Below are positions 36,903-45,520 of a stretch of 64,000 nucleotides of DNA, piece by piece. Each line of letters starts with the position of its first letter. The first letter of the stretch is position 1. The DNA lies in NCBI RefSeq assembly GCF_001623875.1, contig NZ_LWAE01000011.1:1-64000 (forward strand), read 5' to 3'. The notes beneath the pieces are model-generated. The model saw only the letters and a program-made list of their open reading frames with translations. It did not search any database and was not told where the DNA came from. This DNA is from Clostridium magnum DSM 2767. Its GTDB lineage: Bacteria > Bacillota > Clostridia > Clostridiales > Clostridiaceae. The translations under genes and the position numbers were made by a program.

Positions 36903-36939
36903 GTATGCAGAAATCCTATAACGGGAAAGATGTTGCCTT
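36903..36939 (+). repeat. 37-bp imperfect direct repeat, left copy
   Basis: It begins GTATGCAGAAATCC and matches 41587-41623 at 32 of 37 positions. Both copies read as a C-terminal -EIL stop if translated, but identity continues past the stop, so the match is at DNA level. The pair brackets the antiporter/rph/arr block. Confidence 0.55.
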
Positions 36940-36950
36940 GGGTACAAGAA

Positions 36951-36979
36951 AAAACAGCACTAGCTTTTAGTGCTGTTTT
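36951..36979 (+). terminator. Intrinsic terminator-like hairpin
   Basis: A 12-bp perfect stem: AAAACAGCACTA (36951-36962), loop GCTTT, TAGTGCTGTTTT (36968-36979), with T and A runs on both sides, so it could work on either strand. No intact gene ends here; it may belong to a lost gene. Confidence 0.75.
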
Positions 36980-37088
36980 TCATAGCAGACTATATTCTAC
37001 TCAATATTGGTTGTTTATTTTATCATCTTATGTTAAGAGAGTAAAATATGTACACTAGTATGCAGAAATGATATGTTCATGTGGATAT

Positions 37089-37183
37089 AACATTAAATTA
37101 GATGAGTTATGATTTTAGTAACTTGCCATAAGTAGCAAGGTTGCTAGTATATTGAAAACAGCAATGAAAATCAATTTAATGTT
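37089..37183 (+). ncRNA. Candidate structured RNA with a three-way junction
   Basis: AACATTAAAT (37089-37098) pairs with 37174-37183 (10 bp); TGATTTT (37110-37116) pairs with AAAATCA (37167-37173); inside lie two hairpins, CTTGC/GCAAG (37122-37126/37135-37139) and TTGCT/AGCAA (37141-37145/37160-37164). There is no matching class I can name. It lies 260 bp before the antiporter gene, inside the 815-bp gap 36629-37444, whose remaining part is A/T-rich without an ORF. Confidence 0.4.
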
Positions 37184-37444
37184 AGAGATATTTTCAATAC
37201 ATAACTAAATTTGTAGAAATAAAATACCTGTATAGTATTACATTTATATAAATCCTTAAGAGTAGAGGAAATGGGAATTAGTAGGTATAGTTTTTAATTT
37301 AGAGTTATAAAAAGTGAACCATATATGGATAATCAAATTAAAAAGAAGTCTTCTCCTACAAAAATAAAATCCATAGATCACCTTTCGTATGTATAATATT
37401 AAAACAACGCATACTTTAGATAATACTAAGAAAGGGGCTTTAAA

Positions 37445-39478
37445 ATGGATCTATTAATGACAATATTATTACTGATGGTATGTTTGTTAATTTCAAATAT
37501 CATTAGTCACTACATACCATCTATTCCTACAGCTTTAACTCAAATTGCTTTGGGTATGATTCTTGCATTTGTTTTTAAACATAATTCCTTTGAGATAGAA
37601 GAAGAATGGTTTTTTCTTTTATTTGTATCACCGATTTTATACAATGATGGAAGATATTTTCCTAGGGATGAATTATGGAGAATGAAATGGTCAATATTTG
37701 GGAACTCTCTCATACTAGTCCTTTTAACAACTATTGGAGGAGGATATTTCATTCATTGGATGATACCTGAGATTCCTCTTACTGCAGCATTTGGATTAGC
37801 AGCTATTTTATCGCCAACGGATCCAGTGGCTGTAAATGGAATTGCAAAACGTATTCACATACCTGAAAAAATATTAAATCTTGTTAGAGGAGAATCTTTA
37901 ATAAATGATGCTTCGGGTATAGTAGCTTTTAATTATGCAATAGCTGCTGTAGTAACTAATTATTTTTCTTTAGGAAAAGCGATTTTAAATTTCTCATATG
38001 TATTTTTAGCAGGTGCAGTTTTAGGGTTGATTTTTGCTTTAATTTTGGCGATGGTAAGATTTACGTTATATAAAGAAGGAATAAATGATGTAATATTTCA
38101 TTCATTGTTGCAGATATTGACTCCCTTTGGTATTTTTATCATAACAGAAGAACTTTTGCATGCATCGGGAGTCATTGCGGTAGTAGTCGCAGGTATAGTC
38201 CATTCATTAGTAAAGGAAAAAACAGAAATTAGGATAGCGGAAGAGCAAGTATTAACAGAAAACATATGGTCAATTATTTTATTTGTCTTAAACGGAATTG
38301 TATTTCTATTATTGGGATTAAATACTCCAGCATCAATGATAGAAACAATAGCAAGTCCCAATATAGGGAATTGGAGAGCTGTCGGATATGTTATTGCTAT
38401 TGGAATTGCTATTTTAGTAATCCGATTTGCTTGGTCTTACTTCTCTGCTTATTGGGAGTATAATCTAAATAAAGCTAAGACTATTGAAGAACCGAATATA
38501 AGAATGGCTTTTTTAACCACTTTAACCGGTGTTCGAGGTACAGTTACAATGGCGGGAGTTTTATCAATTCCTTTTTTCCTAGATAATGGAGAAGTTTTTC
38601 CAGAGAGATCATTGATACTCTTTTTGACAGCTGGCGTAATATTATTTACATTAGTATCTGCAACAGTGTTTTTGCCGATTTTAAGTAAACAGGAATCAGC
38701 AGAAGGCGACAAAATTGATAATAACGACTTGAATAAAGCAAAGAGTAAACTTTTATTAGCTAGCATTAAATCTATTGAGTCAGAAATAAACGAAAAAAAT
38801 GAAACTGTAGCTTATGAATTGATTAATGAATATAAGAGGATATCTCAAGATCATCGATTAGGGCAAGATTCAATTGTACGAGAGTTAGATCTTGATCAAC
38901 GTAAAATAGCAGAAATACGATTAATAGCGCTAAAAGCAGAAAGAAAGTATATCTATGAATTAATGGATAAAGGTGAAGTAAATGAAGCAGTTTTTAAAGC
39001 TTTTGATAAATCTTTTGACTATAGGGAAGAAGCTTTCTTACAAAATACCCGTCAAGATACTATGTATCTTATAAGAAAATTAATAAGATGGTTGAGACGT
39101 TTTTATGGGAATCATGGTAAGCAAAAAGATATTAAACTAAATAATTTACGCTTAGTAAAAGATATTCAAATAAAAGCTTTTCAAGAAGCAATTAAATCCT
39201 TAGGGGAATATATGAAGAGTCATGAGAAATCAGAAGTTGCTCAGATGGTAATTTTAGATTATAAGAGTATGATTAATAGATTAAAAGGAAAAATTTTAAA
39301 ATACAATGAAGAAAGCATAGAACAGAAGGAAGAGTTAAGAATAAAAGTAATGGACATGGAACGTTCAGAAATTCGTAAGATGTATGAGTTAGGGGAAATT
39401 ACTAGAGAACAGTCAAATGAATTAAGAAGGTATATAAACTATATTGAGAGTGTGGTTTTGTATAAGCATGTTGAGTAA
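37445..39478 (+). CDS. Cation:proton antiporter, CPA1/NhaP family
   Basis: A 677-residue membrane protein. Residues 1 to about 420 contain about 12 hydrophobic segments with the family's core motifs: SPTDPVAVNGIAK and RGESLINDASGIVAF hold the ion-binding Asp residues. The last 250 residues form a charged cytosolic tail with predicted coiled coil (KSKLLLASIKSIESEINEKNE), as in long NhaP-type exchangers. It should exchange Na+ or K+ for H+ across the cell membrane. GAAAGGGG precedes the ATG. It is the first gene of the block bordered by the 37-bp repeats. Confidence 0.92.
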   Translation: MDLLMTILLLMVCLLISNIISHYIPSIPTALTQIALGMILAFVFKHNSFEIEEEWFFLLFVSPILYNDGRYFPRDELWRMKWSIFGNSLILVLLTTIGGGYFIHWMIPEIPLTAAFGLAAILSPTDPVAVNGIAKRIHIPEKILNLVRGESLINDASGIVAFNYAIAAVVTNYFSLGKAILNFSYVFLAGAVLGLIFALILAMVRFTLYKEGINDVIFHSLLQILTPFGIFIITEELLHASGVIAVVVAGIVHSLVKEKTEIRIAEEQVLTENIWSIILFVLNGIVFLLLGLNTPASMIETIASPNIGNWRAVGYVIAIGIAILVIRFAWSYFSAYWEYNLNKAKTIEEPNIRMAFLTTLTGVRGTVTMAGVLSIPFFLDNGEVFPERSLILFLTAGVILFTLVSATVFLPILSKQESAEGDKIDNNDLNKAKSKLLLASIKSIESEINEKNETVAYELINEYKRISQDHRLGQDSIVRELDLDQRKIAEIRLIALKAERKYIYELMDKGEVNEAVFKAFDKSFDYREEAFLQNTRQDTMYLIRKLIRWLRRFYGNHGKQKDIKLNNLRLVKDIQIKAFQEAIKSLGEYMKSHEKSEVAQMVILDYKSMINRLKGKILKYNEESIEQKEELRIKVMDMERSEIRKMYELGEITREQSNELRRYINYIESVVLYKHVE

Positions 39479-39505
39479 AATATAAATGGAAAAGGAGGAA
39501 AACGT

Positions 39506-40527
39506 ATGAATTCATATGTGCTTAGTTTTCAGGAAATTGACAAAACAAAGCTTTCTATGGTCGGGGGTAAAGGTGCCAACCTAGGGGAACTATCCAGGCT
39601 TATGGGGATTCTAGTACCGGAAGGTTTTTGTGTTACTACAGAAGCATATAAAAAGATAACTTGAAATAATCAGGAACTTAACGATTTATTAGATGAATTA
39701 TCGAATCTTAGAGTAGAAGATAGGGAAAAAGTTGGTGAAGTTAGCAAGAAAGTCCGCATGGTCATCGAAAATATAGCTATTTCTAAGGATATAGCAGAAG
39801 AGATCGCGGGGTATCTCACAAATTTTGGTGAAAAAGATGCCTATGCAGTACGGTCCAGCGCAACTGCAGAGGATTTACCGACAGCCTCCTTTGCCGGCCA
39901 GCAGGATACGTATTTGAACATTATCGGAAAGGAGGCAATCCTAAAGCATATCAGCAAATGCTGGGCATCGCTATTTACCGAGAGGGCAGTAATTTACCGC
40001 CTTCAAAAGGTCTTCGACCACCGTAAAGTCCACCTGTCTGTGGTTACTCAGAAGATGGTCTTCCCGCAGGCGGCAGGAATTTTGTTTACTGCCGATCCCG
40101 TCACTTCTAATAGGAAAGTATTATCCATTGATGACAGCTTCGGACTTGGTGAGGCATTGGTCTCCGGTCTGGTAAATGCTGATATCTATAAAGTGCGTAA
40201 CGGCAAGGTTATCGATAAGAAGATATCCAGCAAGAAGCTGGCTATTTATGCCTTAAAAGATGGTGGTACGAAAGAACAGGAGATTGAGGCTGAGAGGCAG
40301 AATAGGCAAGCGCTGACAGATGAGCAGATGATACATTTTATATTGTCCAGAGTCGGCCAATCACTACTTTATACCCTATCCCTGAAGTAAGTGATGAAGA
40401 AAATCACGTTTATGTATCTGTAGGTCATCAACAAATGATGACAGACCCTATGAAACCATTGGGAATGTCTTTATTCCAGTTAACATCCTTTGGACGAAGG
40501 TTTAAAGCCGGTGGAAGGTTGTTTGTA
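39506..40527 (+). pseudogene. rph: Rifampin phosphotransferase / PEP synthase-like gene, broken
   Basis: The start is intact: AAAGGAGG, ATG at 39506, then VLSFQEI, VGGKGANLGELS and EGFCVTTEAYKKIT. A TGA at 39662-39664 interrupts the frame where the family has a tryptophan or other residue. The frame reopens with YAVRSSATAEDLPTASFAGQ, FTADPVTSNRK and GLGEALVSGLV, the ATP-grasp domain of the rifampin phosphotransferase/Bacillus Pps group. Near 40330 some 30 codons are deleted and the frame shifts, giving VQSRPITTLYPIPE and HQQMMTDPMKPLG. After FKAGGRLFV (about 40527) homology stops, so the rifampin-binding remainder and catalytic His domain are missing. Composition is more G+C-rich than neighbours, suggesting transfer. 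It cannot be functional. Confidence 0.88.
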
Positions 40528-40799
40528 CTTGTCCATTTAGTACAACTAACGCTAAAGTGCTTTAAATCAAGGCTTCCATATATAACGGAGTTAATTCCTT
40601 TAAAATTTTTTCATGATAAAAGGTATAATTACATTACCCATTAAATTATACTAATAAAAGTGCCATTTAGCTATATGATTTTTTCATAGAGTAAGCTAAC
40701 GATTTTTTTAATATTTATTTCACAGGCAGAAACAACTTAGGACTTATTTTTATACAATAATGATATGTTAAATTTAAAAATATAAAGGAGTGTATCAGT
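40528..40799 (+). other. Gap between the rph remnant and arr
   Basis: An A/T-rich stretch of 270 bp with no further rph homology that I can read. It holds the arr promoter region, with a good AAAGGAG ribosome site at its end. No hairpin stands out. Confidence 0.4.
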
Positions 40800-41216
40800 A
40801 TGAATGACAAAAAAGATGTTTTAGATAATGGTCCTTTTTTTCATGGTACTAAAGCAGAACTAAAACTTGGAGATTTATTAGAACCACAACACTTATCAAA
40901 TTACCAGGATAAAAAATCAAACTATATTTATTTTACTGGAACATTAAATGCTGCTAAATGGGGTGCTGAATTAGCGAAATCTAACTCAAAGGAAAGAATT
41001 TACATTATAGAACCATTAGGTGAATTTGAAAATGACCCGAACTTAACTGACAAAAGATTTCCTGGAAATCCAACACGTTCTTATAGGTCTAAATCTCCTT
41101 TGAAAATAATAGCCGAATTAGGTTCATGGGAAAGACATTCCGATGAAGAAATAAATCATATGCTTTCATCTTTAAAAAAGTTAAGTGAAGAAGGAAAAAA
41201 TGTAATATACGATTAA
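40800..41216 (+). CDS. arr: Rifampin ADP-ribosyltransferase (Arr family)
   Basis: A 138-residue protein of normal Arr length. FFHGTKAELKLGDLLEP, SNYIYFTGTLNAAKWGAELA, the IYIIEPLGEFENDPNLTDKRFPGNPTRSYRS region and PLKIIAELGSWER are the family's successive conserved blocks, including the His and Tyr of the NAD-binding cleft. Arr inactivates rifamycins by ADP-ribosylating the C23 hydroxyl. AAAGGAG sits 10 bp before the ATG. It follows the broken rph-like gene, so two different rifamycin-modifying enzymes were once adjacent. Cytosolic. Confidence 0.92.
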   Translation: MNDKKDVLDNGPFFHGTKAELKLGDLLEPQHLSNYQDKKSNYIYFTGTLNAAKWGAELAKSNSKERIYIIEPLGEFENDPNLTDKRFPGNPTRSYRSKSPLKIIAELGSWERHSDEEINHMLSSLKKLSEEGKNVIYD

Positions 41217-41342
41217 TCCATAAATATACAATTCACAACATTGCAAGGCTTCTTTTTATGTTGTAAAATCAACATTATTCTTCTACATAGCCTAAAATAA
41301 AAGTGGAGGATAGGTGCATAATTTTTTGAATGAGAAAAGGTA

Positions 41343-41377
41343 AAGAAAAAGGGTAACGAGAATTAACCAATTACCCC
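41343..41377 (-). terminator. Minus-strand terminator-like hairpin
   Basis: GGGTAA (41351-41356) and TTACCC (41371-41376); on the minus strand the stem is followed by TTTTTCTTT. It could end transcription from the 42068-41703 gene. The 486-bp gap 41217-41702 also contains a ribosome-site-led 17-codon frame at 41466, which I do not call, the right 37-bp repeat, and a GCGGCCC/GGGTCGC hairpin (41662-41680). Confidence 0.5.
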
Positions 41378-41586
41378 TAAATTAATAACTATTTCATTAC
41401 CTACTATCCGTCAATGCCCGTGCTAGATAGTATATCAAGGTATTATATAAAAAAAAGGAGTTTTTATGACATACATTCACACTTATAAAACCATTGGAAA
41501 TACTCATTCTAGAGGGGGATAAGGTTAATTTTGAAAGGCAAGAATATGACATTGCCTAAATACAAATCATACTGTTTTGGCAACGG

Positions 41587-41623
41587 GTATGTAGAAATCC
41601 TATAATAGGGAAGATGTTGTCTT
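41587..41623 (+). repeat. 37-bp imperfect direct repeat, right copy
   Basis: Begins GTATGTAGAAATCC; partner of 36903-36939 (32 of 37 identical, same orientation). Nothing else around the two copies is alike. Confidence 0.55.
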
Positions 41624-41702
41624 CCCTCTAAGTAGTTAAATAAAAGATGAAAGCTAGGAAGGCGGCCCAATCAGGGTCGCTTTCTCAGAAGGAAAAAAGT
41701 AA

Positions 41703-42068
41703 TTACACTCTTTTATTAATTTCATCTGTTATTAATGATTTTGAAATATACATCGCTTCTATTATATTCTTAAAGCGGGTGTGATGAGAGGTGCCCTCCG
41801 CAAATTTTAGCTGAGCTTTTTCACATTTGCTGATAACTGAAGATACGGGGCGTAGTGCTTCTATCAATTCTTCTTTTGTATATTTGTCCATAACATTTTC
41901 ATCCGTTATTAATGATTTTGAAATATACATTGCTTTTATCCTGTTCTTAAGGAGTGTGTGATGAGAGGTACCCTCCGCAAATTTTAGCTGCATTTTTTCG
42001 CATTTACTGATAGTTGAAGATACAATTTGTAGCGCTTCTACCAATTCTTCTCTTGTATATTTGTCCAT
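41703..42068 (-). CDS. Small protein made of two tandem copies of a 59-residue unit
   Basis: A 121-residue cytosolic protein. Residues 1-59 (starting MDKYTREELVEALQ) and 60-118 (starting MDKYTKEELIEALR) are nearly the same: both carry SSxISKCEK-QLKFAEGTSHHT and AMYISKSLITDE. At DNA level the units are exactly 177 bp apart (41715-41891 and 41892-42068). The second unit begins with its own Met, so two adjacent copies of a 60-residue gene seem to have fused. AGGTGA lies ahead of the ATG. Each unit has one conserved Cys and a His pair that could bind metal. I do not know the family; single-unit homologues would be expected. Confidence 0.75.
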   Translation of the reverse strand: MDKYTREELVEALQIVSSTISKCEKMQLKFAEGTSHHTLLKNRIKAMYISKSLITDENVMDKYTKEELIEALRPVSSVISKCEKAQLKFAEGTSHHTRFKNIIEAMYISKSLITDEINKRV

Positions 42069-42100
42069 AGCATTTCACCTCAAGTTCATATTTATCTGGC

Positions 42101-42116
42101 TTGTATTACAATACAA
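42101..42116. promoter_or_regulatory. Perfect 16-bp palindrome, probable operator
   Basis: TTGTATT-AC-AATACAA, 33 bp upstream of the tandem-unit gene (minus strand), in the 307-bp divergent gap to the lipoprotein gene. A dimeric repressor site is likely. The rest of the gap is A/T-rich without further signals that I can name. Confidence 0.5.
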
Positions 42117-42375
42117 TTATTCTGTACTTCATATCCTTATTATATATATTTATGAATTATAATTACATAAAAAATATGAATTAAAATTTTTGCCTGAAAA
42201 GTACTATAAAAAATGGTGCAGAAAGAGAGATAAAGATCACAGCTTCATTAGGTTAGTATCAAATCTTTAAGGTTGATTTAAGGTATATGCCTTATGATTT
42301 AAATATGACATGAAGAGATAATGCTATCTGATAAAAATATATGATTATTATTGATTATACGAGGAGTGTTAAAAT

Positions 42376-43611
42376 ATGAAAAGAAAAATGATTAAAACCA
42401 TAAGCGCTATTACCATGACCTTATTACTTAGCGTATCTGCTGTGGGATGCACTAAGGCACAAGTCGGCAGTGGCAATGCTGCAACTACTCAAACAACAAC
42501 CACTGAAACAGCAAGCACTAAAGCCGCATCAAGCGGAACGTCAGCGTCTGAAGCTTCAGCCCTTGATACATCACAATTATTCAGTGATAGGGATTTGGAA
42601 CAGTCGGTGGACCTTGCAGCTGCAACACAAATCAAATTGGAAAGTAATAAAGATGTGACACTGAATAAAGAGGGTGTTTATGTCTTAAGTGGTGATGTAA
42701 AAAATGTGACAGTTGTAGTTGAAGCTCCCGAGGATGCAAAAGTTCAAATAGTCCTAAATGGCGTCAACATAACAAATGAAGATTCGCCAGCAATTTATGT
42801 GAAAGCAGCGGATAAAGTATTTGTTACATCCACTGACAGTAAGAACCATATGGAGGTTTCAGGAAGCTATGTAGCAGATGGAGAGACCAATTTAGATGCA
42901 GTTATTTTCTCTAAAGCAGATATGACACTTAATGGAACCGGAACTTTAGAAATTGTATCTAGCAATGGTAATGGTATTTCTTCAAAGGATGATCTGAAAA
43001 TTACTGGAGGCGTTTATAACATTAAGTCATCTGCAGATGCTATAGAGGCAAAGGATGCAATTCTTATCAATGGTGGAGATATTACCATAGATACTGGTAA
43101 GGATGCTCTGCATAGCGAAAATGATGAGGATGCTTCACTTGGATATATTTACATCAAAAACGGTACATTGAATATCACAGCTGCTGATGATGCAATCCGT
43201 GCCAACAGCATTGTTCAAATAGATGGCGGTACTATCAATATAAAGACCTGTGAAGAAGGCATCGAGGGAAACAATATTAAGATAAACGATGGTCAAATCA
43301 CTTTGTATGCGAAGAATGATGGCATAAATGCCGCATCAAAAGTTAATAATAATGTGGCGATTGAAGTAAATGGCGGTACAATTAATGTAAGTATGGGTAG
43401 TGGTGATACGGACGGATTTGATTCAAACGGCAATATTTATATAAATGGAGGAACAATTGCTGTAGAGGCAACTTCAGCCTTTGACTCTGATGGTACAGCT
43501 GAATTAAATGGTGGAAATGTTACAGTCAACGGAGAGAAAATCACTCAAATCACCCAATCACAAATGGGGGGCAGAGGAAAGCATAAAGAGTTAGGAGCGG
43601 AATCATTATAA
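42376..43611 (+). CDS. Secreted carbohydrate-binding-domain lipoprotein (Cthe_2159/DUF4353-like beta-helix)
   Basis: A 411-residue lipoprotein: the signal MKRKMIKTISAITMTLLLS ends in lipobox SAVGC (Cys25), followed by a Thr/Ser/Ala-rich linker. The body is a parallel beta-helix of repeated turns such as GGVYNIKSSADAIEAKDAIL, NGGDITIDTGKDALHSEN and DGGTINIKTCEEGIEGNNI, with regular N-G-G turns and Asp ladders that suit calcium. This matches the DUF4353 family, whose founding member binds cellulose and polygalacturonate. Located on the outer cell surface; substrate inferred. A strong GAGGAG site and a following terminator mark it as monocistronic. Confidence 0.85.
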   Translation: MKRKMIKTISAITMTLLLSVSAVGCTKAQVGSGNAATTQTTTTETASTKAASSGTSASEASALDTSQLFSDRDLEQSVDLAAATQIKLESNKDVTLNKEGVYVLSGDVKNVTVVVEAPEDAKVQIVLNGVNITNEDSPAIYVKAADKVFVTSTDSKNHMEVSGSYVADGETNLDAVIFSKADMTLNGTGTLEIVSSNGNGISSKDDLKITGGVYNIKSSADAIEAKDAILINGGDITIDTGKDALHSENDEDASLGYIYIKNGTLNITAADDAIRANSIVQIDGGTINIKTCEEGIEGNNIKINDGQITLYAKNDGINAASKVNNNVAIEVNGGTINVSMGSGDTDGFDSNGNIYINGGTIAVEATSAFDSDGTAELNGGNVTVNGEKITQITQSQMGGRGKHKELGAESL

Positions 43612-43623
43612 AGCAGGTATTTT

Positions 43624-43650
43624 CCCTCGGAGAAATCCGAGGGATTTTAA
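43624..43650 (+). terminator. Terminator after the beta-helix lipoprotein gene
   Basis: CCCTCGG (43624-43630), loop AGAAAT, CCGAGGG (43637-43643), then ATTTTAATT. The convergent flavin reductase gene ends just downstream. Confidence 0.85.
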
Positions 43651-43654
43651 TTGG

Positions 43655-44278
43655 TTAACGTATAAAGTTAGTAACAGCTCTAGCTTCTTTTTCTGGAAGA
43701 TTAACTCCAGCTTCTTTGCCTGCATTTATACAGTTTAAAAGCCAAGCCATGTTTCTGCCTAGCACTCTCATTGTTTGCATTCCTTCAAGATCTTGCTCAA
43801 CTTCCTCAGGAGTATTTCCATGAACCATATTCCAGTATTGAGAAGATACAATAGGCATATTTGAAATAGTAAAATATTTATTCAATTGTTCAAAAGCTGC
43901 TGTAGAACCGCCACGTCTACAACTTACAATAGCAGCACCAGGTTTGTATTGGAAACTACCTCCAGCATAGAAGAATCTGTCTAGAAAAGATGTTATCTGG
44001 CCAGATGCAGCTGCATAATGTACAGGAGAACCAAAAACAAAACCATCAGCCTCTTTAGCTTTTTCTAAAGCAATATTTACGGTATCATCATTAAATACGC
44101 AGAGACCATTAGTGTTAGAACAGCCGTTACAGGCCATACAACCACGAATAGGCTTGGTTCCAACATGAAAAATTTCTGTTTCGATGCCGTTACTTTCTAA
44201 TTCTTTTGCAACTTCATTTAAGGCAGTATAGGTACAGCCTTTAGCTTTAGGACTTCCATTGATAAGTAATACTTTCAT
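43655..44278 (-). CDS. NADPH-dependent FMN reductase / flavodoxin-fold oxidoreductase
   Basis: A 207-residue flavodoxin-like protein. The FMN phosphate loop INGSPKAKGCTYTAL is at residues 6-20, a CMACNGC motif follows near residue 47, and GSPVHYAAASGQITSFLDRFF binds the flavin ring. The Cys-rich motif is typical of the iron-sulfur-flavoprotein-like branch, though with too few cysteines visible for a definite cluster. Probably a cytosolic NAD(P)H:flavin or quinone/nitro-compound reductase. GTGAGG precedes the ATG; a promoter and an HxlR-like palindrome lie upstream. Confidence 0.88.
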   Translation of the reverse strand: MKVLLINGSPKAKGCTYTALNEVAKELESNGIETEIFHVGTKPIRGCMACNGCSNTNGLCVFNDDTVNIALEKAKEADGFVFGSPVHYAAASGQITSFLDRFFYAGGSFQYKPGAAIVSCRRGGSTAAFEQLNKYFTISNMPIVSSQYWNMVHGNTPEEVEQDLEGMQTMRVLGRNMAWLLNCINAGKEAGVNLPEKEARAVTNFIR

Positions 44279-44338
44279 TTATTATACCTCACTTTAATTT
44301 TAGTTACGCTGTTGATATTATTTTTAATGTATGTTATT

Positions 44339-44367
44339 ATTCTAAAATATAAGTGTTACCGTTACAA
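44339..44367 (-). promoter_or_regulatory. Promoter of the flavin reductase gene
   Basis: On the minus strand TTGTAA (44367-44362), a 17-bp spacer and TAGAAT (44344-44339), 61 bp before the ATG. Confidence 0.55.
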
Positions 44368-44388
44368 GTACACACATTTTGGTATCAT

Positions 44389-44406
44389 AGTATCTAAAAA
44401 GATACT
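44389..44406. promoter_or_regulatory. Palindromic site upstream of the flavin reductase gene
   Basis: AGTATCT-AAAA-AGATACT, a perfect 7-bp-arm inverted repeat. It resembles the GTAT-CTA-GATAC sites bound by HxlR-type redox regulators that often control such reductases, but no HxlR gene is in the window. Confidence 0.45.
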
Positions 44407-44432
44407 TTAAAAATGAAAATTAATAACATATA

Positions 44433-44466
44433 GGAACCTTATTGGAGAAATCTAATATGGTTTTTT
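44433..44466 (+). repeat. GAAA-loop hairpin repeat upstream of the AAA ATPase gene
   Basis: AACCTTATTGGA (44435-44446), loop GAAA, TCTAATATGGTT (44451-44462), then a T-run. The same sequence lies at 59974-60001, where the outer pair AACC/GGTT is changed to GACC/GGTC. Similarity also extends on both sides (upstream AATAA-A-ATAGG, downstream TTTTAGCT-ATAATATT). It can act as a terminator or attenuator. The 360-bp gap also has a GGTATAATATACC palindrome at 44523-44535. Confidence 0.7.
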
Positions 44467-44638
44467 AGCTCATAATATTATTTTTGTTTTTATTGAAGGT
44501 ATAATAACAGTTGATAATATATGGTATAATATACCTACAGTTAAAACTAAAGCTATAGACCATAAATTTTTCAGTGCTTAAAAATGGAAAATCATATAGG
44601 ACCATGATAATGGTAAATTAGAAACCAGGAGATTAGAT

Positions 44639-45388
44639 ATGAGATTGTTAGGGATCAATCAGTATTTGAGAAGCATAGAACTTAAAAGAGATAAAATAGA
44701 ATCTTTTTCAAAATATCCATTTTGTTTATCTGTAATAAAAAGTTTATCAAATCTAAATTTTCATCCCAAAGTAACATACATAATAGGAGAAAATGGATCT
44801 GGCAAGTCTACAATTTTGGAAGCAATTGCTGCGGCTTATGGATTTAATCCTGAAGGTGGAACTAAAAATTTTAATTTTTCCTCAAATGATACCCATTCGG
44901 AACTACAAAATTATATTAAATTAATAAAAGGGATAAAGAAGCCTAGTGATGGTTTTTTTCTTAGAGCAGAAAGTTTTTATAATTTTGCTACAAATGTAGA
45001 GCAGCTCAATAGGGAAGTGCCGGGACTTTTTGCTTCTTATGGTGGACGATCATTACATGAACAATCCCATGGAGAATCTTTTTTCGCAGTTTTTATGAAT
45101 AGATTTAGAGGGAATGGATTATATATACTTGATGAACCTGAAGCAGCATTATCACCTTCAAGGCAAATGGCCATGATTTCAAGAATGCATGATTTAGTTG
45201 AGCAGGATTCTCAATTTATAATTGCAACTCATTCACCTATTATAATGGCATATCCTGATTCGATTATATATGAGATAAAGGATGAAATTAAGGTTGTCAG
45301 TTATGAAGAAACAGAACATTATCAAGTTGTGAAAAGTTTTTTGAATAACACTGAAGGGATGTTAAATATACTTTTTGGAAAAAAGTAA
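44639..45388 (+). CDS. AAA-family ATPase, ABC/OLD-like, stand-alone
   Basis: A 249-residue single-domain ATPase with Walker A GENGSGKST near residue 50, a short central insert (SDGFFLRAESFYNFATN), a signature-like block SHGESFFAVF, Walker B LYILDEPEAALS and an ATHSPI switch. The set is typical of predicted ATPases related to RecF/OLD/ABC domains that act without a transporter. No nuclease or toxin partner lies next to it, so a link to DNA repair or defence is only a possibility. AGGAGAT precedes the ATG. Cytosolic. Confidence 0.85.
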   Translation: MRLLGINQYLRSIELKRDKIESFSKYPFCLSVIKSLSNLNFHPKVTYIIGENGSGKSTILEAIAAAYGFNPEGGTKNFNFSSNDTHSELQNYIKLIKGIKKPSDGFFLRAESFYNFATNVEQLNREVPGLFASYGGRSLHEQSHGESFFAVFMNRFRGNGLYILDEPEAALSPSRQMAMISRMHDLVEQDSQFIIATHSPIIMAYPDSIIYEIKDEIKVVSYEETEHYQVVKSFLNNTEGMLNILFGKK

Positions 45389-45520
45389 AAAGATCAGTAT
45401 GCTACACTTCATATGTATGACAGGTAAATAAAGGGATGTTTCATTTTTCATTGAAAATGCTTGTACAATAATTTAAAATTATACATATATTTTTCATTAA
45501 CTCACAAGGAGACATGTTAT

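Noticed and set aside
40435..40644. Separate small gene beginning MMTDPMKPLG
   Set aside because: The text is an internal part of the rph/Pps protein, in frame with VQSRPITTLYPIPE upstream, so it belongs to the pseudogene.
41466..41519. 17-codon frame with a good AAAGGAG site
   Set aside because: Too short and without conserved features; it may be the start of a lost gene, but nothing supports a product.
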